From: Tubulanus polymorphus
Taxonomy: Eukaryota; Nemertea; Palaeonemertea; Tubulaniformes; Tubulanidae
NCBI RefSeq assembly: GCF_964204645.1
Contig: NC_134031.1
Span: forward strand, 6,493,001 to 6,557,000
Length of the DNA: 64,000 nucleotides
Direction of reading: 5' to 3'
Position numbers and translations under genes: made by a program
The notes under the pieces: generated by a model
Told to the model about the DNA's origin: nothing
Seen by the model: the letters and a program-made list of their open reading frames with translations, nothing else
The model's database searches: none
Shown here: piece after piece, positions 57,777-64,000 of the stretch
Layout: the number at the start of each line of letters is the position of its first letter
Position numbering within the stretch: the first letter of the stretch is position 1

Positions 57777-57912
57777 GATCTACGTATAAACTGAATACGA
57801 GGAAAGAGTGTCTGAAACATGTATCCCGAATAACGGATACATACATCTCCTCCGGATTAGCAAGGATTGGTGTAATAATCATACAAACCAATAAGGAACA
57901 ACACCAATACAT

Positions 57913-60900
57913 GTATAACCGTGGACATTTGAAAATGATTAAAATCCCTGACTCTTTTTATCAATAACCAATATGAAGTCTACTGCCGTTGAAATGACAT
58001 ATACAGATATAGATGATATTAGTATGTAGCATGAGACTGGATCTGGACGGCTGTATCAATTTTCGATTTCGTTTGGTAATAACGATAATGATAATAATTT
58101 GTTCAGCCTGAAATCCATACAAAATATGCTCATTGGGTTTACGAGTATAATCAAAAGCTTCGATGAACAAAGGGTTTTGAGCTTAGATTCAAAAGCATCG
58201 ATTGAAGGACTAGATTTAATCGGACTAGGTAAAGTATTCCAGTGTGTACTGGGGCAGAGTATACGAGAAGGCTATATGTCCGACTAAGACTAGATTAACG
58301 CGGGGAATGACTAGCGGGGATCGATTGTTAGATCTTAAAACTCTAGGTATCATTATTTTTGAAATTATGCGTTTACATTGAAATCCACCGCCCACGCATT
58401 CATTTGTAGTTGCTCGCTATTGTTAGTTAATACGCCTGATGAACAAGGACTTCACCTTCTCGACACGCCACTGTTTGAATAATGTATGCACAATAGTGTA
58501 CATGATACGCTATTCATTATCAATACACTCGGATTATTTGACACAGACGACTTCATCCCATACAGAGCCAACTGTTTTTACGGATGGCAACGCATCGTCC
58601 CTCGGGTAAACGGCATCCATACCTAATTCTTTTTATGGACATGTAATTGGTCATTTCCGAGTTAATCGTTCGCGATGGTCAATAGAGTCCGGTTCACGAC
58701 CGAGTGCGCACCGCGGCAATTATTTGCAACGCTTCAACGAGCAAACTTTATCTTTCACTAAACAAATACCTCAGTAATTGCATTTTCCCGAACAAACATA
58801 CAAGTTCGTAGAAAAGGAACTAGCAACCAGACGTAAGTAGCCGAGTCAGCACCGGGGGCCGATTGCATGGCCAAGGCTTAGATTTAAGACCAATTTAAGG
58901 CCATCTCAGTTCGCCAATCTAACAACTTAATACACAGTCGCTTGCCGGTTCAGGCTGGTTGGAAGAATGTTTGAGTGAACCGGAACCGTAAGATTATGTA
59001 CTTCGACTCAATCAAAAACTGCTGTAATTTCTACCGCCGATCACACAACTATATCTGTACTTCTATATCCGATTTCAATATCAAACCCCATGTTTCTCTT
59101 CCGATAGGTGTGGTGGGTTTGTAAGGAACAGCAATCATGTCAAATCAAATAAAACGATATCTACTAATTAAATAGATAATAGGGTCAATCCCTATCTAAA
59201 GATAAAAATAACTTAAGACAAGATTCTGGACCACTTTGGCTTCATCTTTGACTATAGACCCTGGGGCCGATACCGAGACATGCTACCTGTGAACGTAATA
59301 ATTCAATGATCTAAGACTATACACTAACTTGTCTTGAATGTGGAATCGGGCCCAATGTGTGGCAAATACTCTTTTTGAGAAAATCAACCAGCCAGTGATC
59401 AGATTCTCAGGGTAGAAAAATTCAATTGTTCCGTCTGGCAATCATCTAACTATGGGATACTACATTTGTATGAAATAGTCACGTATCCTTGAAGCTGCTC
59501 TAAGGATGACCGATTTTGCAGACGGATCTGAAAACTGAAAACTCATTTTTTCCAGCCACCGTAATCATCGGCCATCACTTCATATAAATTCACAAAAATT
59601 GCCATTTTCACGCCGCATAATTCAATTTAGCTTGTTACCCGAATAAATCGGGTTTGACGAAATAGCTAAGATATATACGTATACGTACTAACGTGACATA
59701 TTATATCGTAGTTCGAATTCATCGACGAACACGGAGAGAGAATATATGAGTATTTCATCTGAGTTGGCGTCGTGAATCCTAATTCTAACCAATCTATCAT
59801 CACAACATCATTAGAGCGTTTATGAAGGCGCCGAGAGCCGGGATTATCGAATTTTTATGACAACGGAATCATTACCTAGCATGCGCACATACAAGGACAA
59901 GTGTCAGTATCAAATACACGAGTAGTGTTAACATTCTGCGAATCTTTCCGTGAATTTTGTGGATAAATATCGTGTGTATAACTCTTGATGGTTATGTCCA
60001 GATCGTCATTATCGCAGTCGGTCCAGTACAGAAATCTGGTGCTGTTTGCTATTGTGGTCTGAATAAAGAACGACTCGAACGGCTATAGGGTAGAACAGTC
60101 AAAATATCACTGCACTGACTCTTGAATTCCTTATGCACTGCCATATGGTTAGATATAGGGCCAGCCTAAGATCATCTAGGATCACCGATAGCTATACAAA
60201 GCTATTCAAACAAGCTGGAACCAGTTGTAGAATTGAACACAATTTTTGGAGGACTTATGGCACGATTGTGAAACATGGGTCGAAATCTTCCAGCAGGTTA
60301 ACATTTTCCAACATAAGTGAGATCCTAGTTTTAGCTAACTCAGGACGATTTTTTGATTCTTAATCCATTCAATTTATTTGGACAATCTGGAACTAGATCC
60401 TAGATTCCGTTAGCTTAACCATGGACTTGTGTAAACTGATTAATACGTCCATGGCTAGATTCACCACACCAAAGAGCCCATTCGTCGTTCGTCCGTTCGC
60501 TGGTATCGAACATGTTGTTTTTTCCATAAAGAAACAGAAGCAGAAATTGTGTAAACAAGTGACACAAACAAACAGATTCACGTCGACGGTAGAGGAGTAC
60601 GTAATGGATATGGAACTAACGACATAACACGACAAGGAAAACATCCATTTGGCACGTAGTTAAACATAGTCTGACTATAAATCGGTGCTTATTACCTGAA
60701 CAGCAAGGTAACTGTGTCGACAACTTTCAACGACAACGTTCACCTATACATCTTCGCGTGATGCAGAGCAATCAAAAACGAGCTTAGGCAAATGTGCCGT
60801 CCAAGTCCCGCTCGTATGATCACAGTATGGTAATATTTTTTCATCGCTACAGGTCAAAAACCGAATGAAATATGTCATCGGAAAAGTAAGTCATATCGGT

Positions 60901-61350
60901 CGAAAAAGTTAACGTCAGCTTTCGCTCGATTGCACTATATGCAAGCACAGGACATGCAGTGAAACATCAAGATCAAGAAAGCCAATGGCAATGATAACAG
61001 ATTAGAATCGTTTGTAAAATTCCAAGGGCCAGTTGCTGAAAAGTTGGTTAGATTTAACAAGTGGATAGTTGAAATAGTGACAATCAAAATTGCATTATTA
61101 CTATGATGTTCATCCGCCGGACCGGGTTATCTTCAACCAATCTTTGTGCAACAGATTGTTTCATTTTTCTAGAGTAGAAGAAAAATGCAACTCTTCTCGC
61201 GCGTTTATTTCTGACGTTTCAACCTTCATCCACCGAACGTTTCGGTGCGGATTTTTCCGTCGGCAGTAAAGGAAACCATTTGTGATAGATAGAAGCCAGA
61301 GAATATTCTCAAGAGTCTGATTAAGCGGGCTATTCGTCACCGACTGATAA
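57913..61350. other. Non-coding region with fragments of the MITE family found at 61,794
   Basis: No gene supported. Diverged pieces of the GGGGTCGGTTCCATAG MITE lie at about 58,852-58,940 and 59,270-59,352. Confidence 0.45.
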
Positions 61351-61354
61351 CGTG

Positions 61355-61430
61355 TTGGGATGAGAGACAGCTACCTGGCATCATCCAGCGACATTCCCCC
61401 TCTTTCTCCGAGCAGCTGCGCGCTATACGA
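61355..61430. repeat. Fragment of the SINE body present at 62,740-62,790
   Basis: AGCTACCTGGCATCATCCAG and CGACATTCCCCCTCTTTCTC match 62,750-62,788 with few changes. Only the 3' body is present. Confidence 0.6.
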
Positions 61431-61793
61431 ATATTACATTTCCGATATAAGTCGCAGAGACGAGACTCTCCCGTCGTCGCAAACCTCGTCAGTTCCCTAC
61501 ATCGCTTCATCGAGATTTAACGTGACTAGTAACATACGGCGTTGGAATGACAAGTTCGAAGCGCGTGTTTAACATTCGATTTTCATACGTGTGACTCGTG
61601 ATTTGTGACACGAATTCAGATATCCGCGAGAGTCTCCATTAATTGTAACTGTTAAACGAAGTGGGATCACATCGCGCCGCAAGTTTGAGATTTTTAACTC
61701 AATAAAAGACGTAAGATAAAAGATGTAAGTTACGCACATTAATTAATTAATCAAGTAAATTTTGGTTGCTTTCCGTCTTAATACGTAATTGCC

Positions 61794-62076
61794 GGGGTCG
61801 GTTCCATAGTCATGGCTTAGACTTAAGACCAATCTAAGGCCATCATAGTTTTGTAGCTAATCTAACAGCTTAACACCAGTCTTATGATTAAATACCATTT
61901 TGGACTTAAGTCTCAACCATGGCACCGACCCCAGGGGCTGGCTCCTTAGATGAGACTTAAGTCCAGAAGTGTTCTAAAACTTTAAGACTGGTCTTAAGTT
62001 GTCAGATTGGTTATAGAACTAAGATGGTCTTAAATTGGTCTTAAGTCAAAGCCATCACTATGGAACTGGGCCCTGG
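61794..62076. mobile_element. Two adjacent ~140-bp MITEs of one family
   Basis: Unit 1 (61,794-61,932) starts GGGGTCGGTTCCATAGTCAT and ends with the complement of GGGGTCGGTGCCATGGTTGA. Unit 2 (61,934-62,076) starts GGGGCTGGCTCC and ends with the complement of GGGCCCAGTTCCATAGTGAT. Both are largely self-complementary, with repeated GACTTAAGTC-like phrases, so each can fold into a long hairpin. Confidence 0.75.
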
Positions 62077-62587
62077 GCTTAAGTTGAAATCTATGTCTAG
62101 GTTGAAAACATTGCTAACCAATTGAATAACCAATTGATCGACTAGAATGAGAAATATTCGTGTCGGAATATCAGAACAGGCGTATGTATACATGTTGACA
62201 CCAAAGGGTTATGTCTTAATGCTGGTTTTGTTTTCTTCATCTGGTTCGCCGCCGGAGGCCGAAACCGCGTAGTCAGTTCTTGCAAATCATCTTCTTTTCC
62301 CCTTAATGAACCGCGTCTCTTGTCTCGTGCGTTCGGTTGTGTATGTTCAGCTTTCCATTTCAGATCAGGTCGTAAATCCATTGCCAAATGATGCGGAATA
62401 ATTTAATATTTCCAATCAACCCGGGGCGATTCATATTTTCTCCACAGAAACACAAGGCGCAGAACTCTGATCTCTTCGTTACACGGGGAATAAACACCTT
62501 ACATAAGCGTTCGAGGGTTTATACCTTCCTCTTAAGGAGAATGCGCAATTCAACACTAAAACTGTTGATTTCGTTATTGAACTTTTT

Positions 62588-62790
62588 GCAAGTGGTTAGA
62601 CCGTTCGAATCTGGGAGGCCAGGTAGTGGGTCCGAACCCCATACATTACCGTTGTGTCCCCCGGCAAAACACTTAATATCCTCATTGCCTCTCGTCACCC
62701 GTGAGTAAATGGGTATCCGGTCTGATAGATGACTCCTGAGACGGGATAGCTACCTGGCATCATCTAGCGACATTTCCTCTTTTTCCATCT
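62588..62790 (+). mobile_element. tRNA-derived SINE
   Basis: The tRNA-like head has an A-box-like AGTGGTTAGACCG (62,591 on) and a B-box-like GGGTCCGAACCCC ending at 62,640. It is followed by GTGTCCCCCGGCAAAACACT, CTCATTGCCTC and GTGAGTAAATGGGTA, a body familiar from marine animal SINEs. TCTGATAGATGACTCCTGAG occurs twice (62,720 and 62,788). Confidence 0.72.
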
Positions 62791-63244
62791 GATAGATGAC
62801 TCCTGAGCATAAAGCAGCTGCTCGGATGTTACTGTTCTCCGAGACTGATAAATGGTTGTTGTAATATTACCAATTCAATGGAAAGCGCAGTGAAATGGCC
62901 GCGGTAGAAATCAAATTACTATAACTATTTCAGAAGGTTACTTTTTTAAACCATCGCCGTGGAATCAACCCGTAGATTAAAAGTTAGCACTCCTGTTTCC
63001 CAGATCAGTGTGCGTTCTTCGTCGATACTATGCGTGTGTCTTTCTGTGCGCTTAAAGCAATGAGTATCGAGTATCCTCCTGAGGTTTTAGCTGACCAGGC
63101 GAATACGCTATTAACGCTTAATCTATTGCTAATAACTGTTGCAAATAGTGACCGTTTTCACGTTCGCGTAGAATAAACTTTCATTAGATTAATGTATCGC
63201 GTATTGGGTCCTTCCCTAGAGCTGCCGATAACCGAATGATAAAT

Positions 63245-63825
<581 letters not shown>

Positions 63826-64000
63826 AGACAATAACGTGACTGAGGGAAAGTAAAGAGGCTATATCGGTAAAAATTTAAGATATGTGGATGACAGCTATTC
63901 TCTCGGATCGTATGGCCAGAAGCGATGGTCTTTTTATCTGCACATCACATTCTTCGAATTTTCCTTTAAACCTGGGAACACTGGATTCTAGACAATCAGT

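Overview
The window reads as animal nuclear DNA. Genes have many introns with GT-AG borders, there are long AT-rich non-coding stretches, and transposon relics are plentiful. FMRFamide-receptor-like GPCRs, a receptor tyrosine phosphatase with a fucolectin-type lectin domain, a TRIM/NHL protein and marine-type MITEs and SINEs suggest a marine invertebrate, probably a lophotrochozoan such as a mollusc, brachiopod or annelid. The species cannot be told from the sequence.

Layout. 1-2,160: a decayed tyrosine-recombinase (DIRS/Ngaro-type) retrotransposon next to a scrap of a GPCR gene. 2,170-8,740: repeat-rich DNA dominated by a large element whose arms are inverted arrays of a 31-bp near-palindromic repeat. 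12,305-18,836 (minus): a receptor tyrosine phosphatase gene in about 20 exons that appears dead (two frameshifts, catalytic Cys replaced by Gly, no 3' end). 19,300-27,500: further pieces of the 31-bp element, including a copy with its core flipped, plus LINE relics. 29,281-30,234 (plus): GPCR 1. 31,562-34,928 (minus): an intact six-exon secreted serine protease. 36,215-37,285 (plus): GPCR 2. 41,100-45,080 (minus): a compact six-exon ionotropic glutamate receptor-like gene without an amino-terminal domain. 46,069-47,070 (plus): GPCR 3. 49,014-52,366 (minus): a three-exon TRIM-type protein. 54,134-54,876 (minus): two tandem genes for small secreted peptides. 55,000-64,000: mostly non-coding, with MITEs, a tRNA-derived SINE and long TA tracts.

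The exon chains of the protease, iGluR and TRIM genes were built by hand from splice sites. They were accepted because codon phases agree at every junction and the total coding length is a multiple of three (801, 1,368 and 2,049 nt). No pathway links the genes. They are unrelated loci, although three single-exon GPCRs of one broad family lie within 18 kb.

The strongest candidates for something undescribed are the 31-bp foldback-like element with its flipped core, the ATD-less iGluR that has lost the usual gate motif, and the tandem secreted-peptide family.
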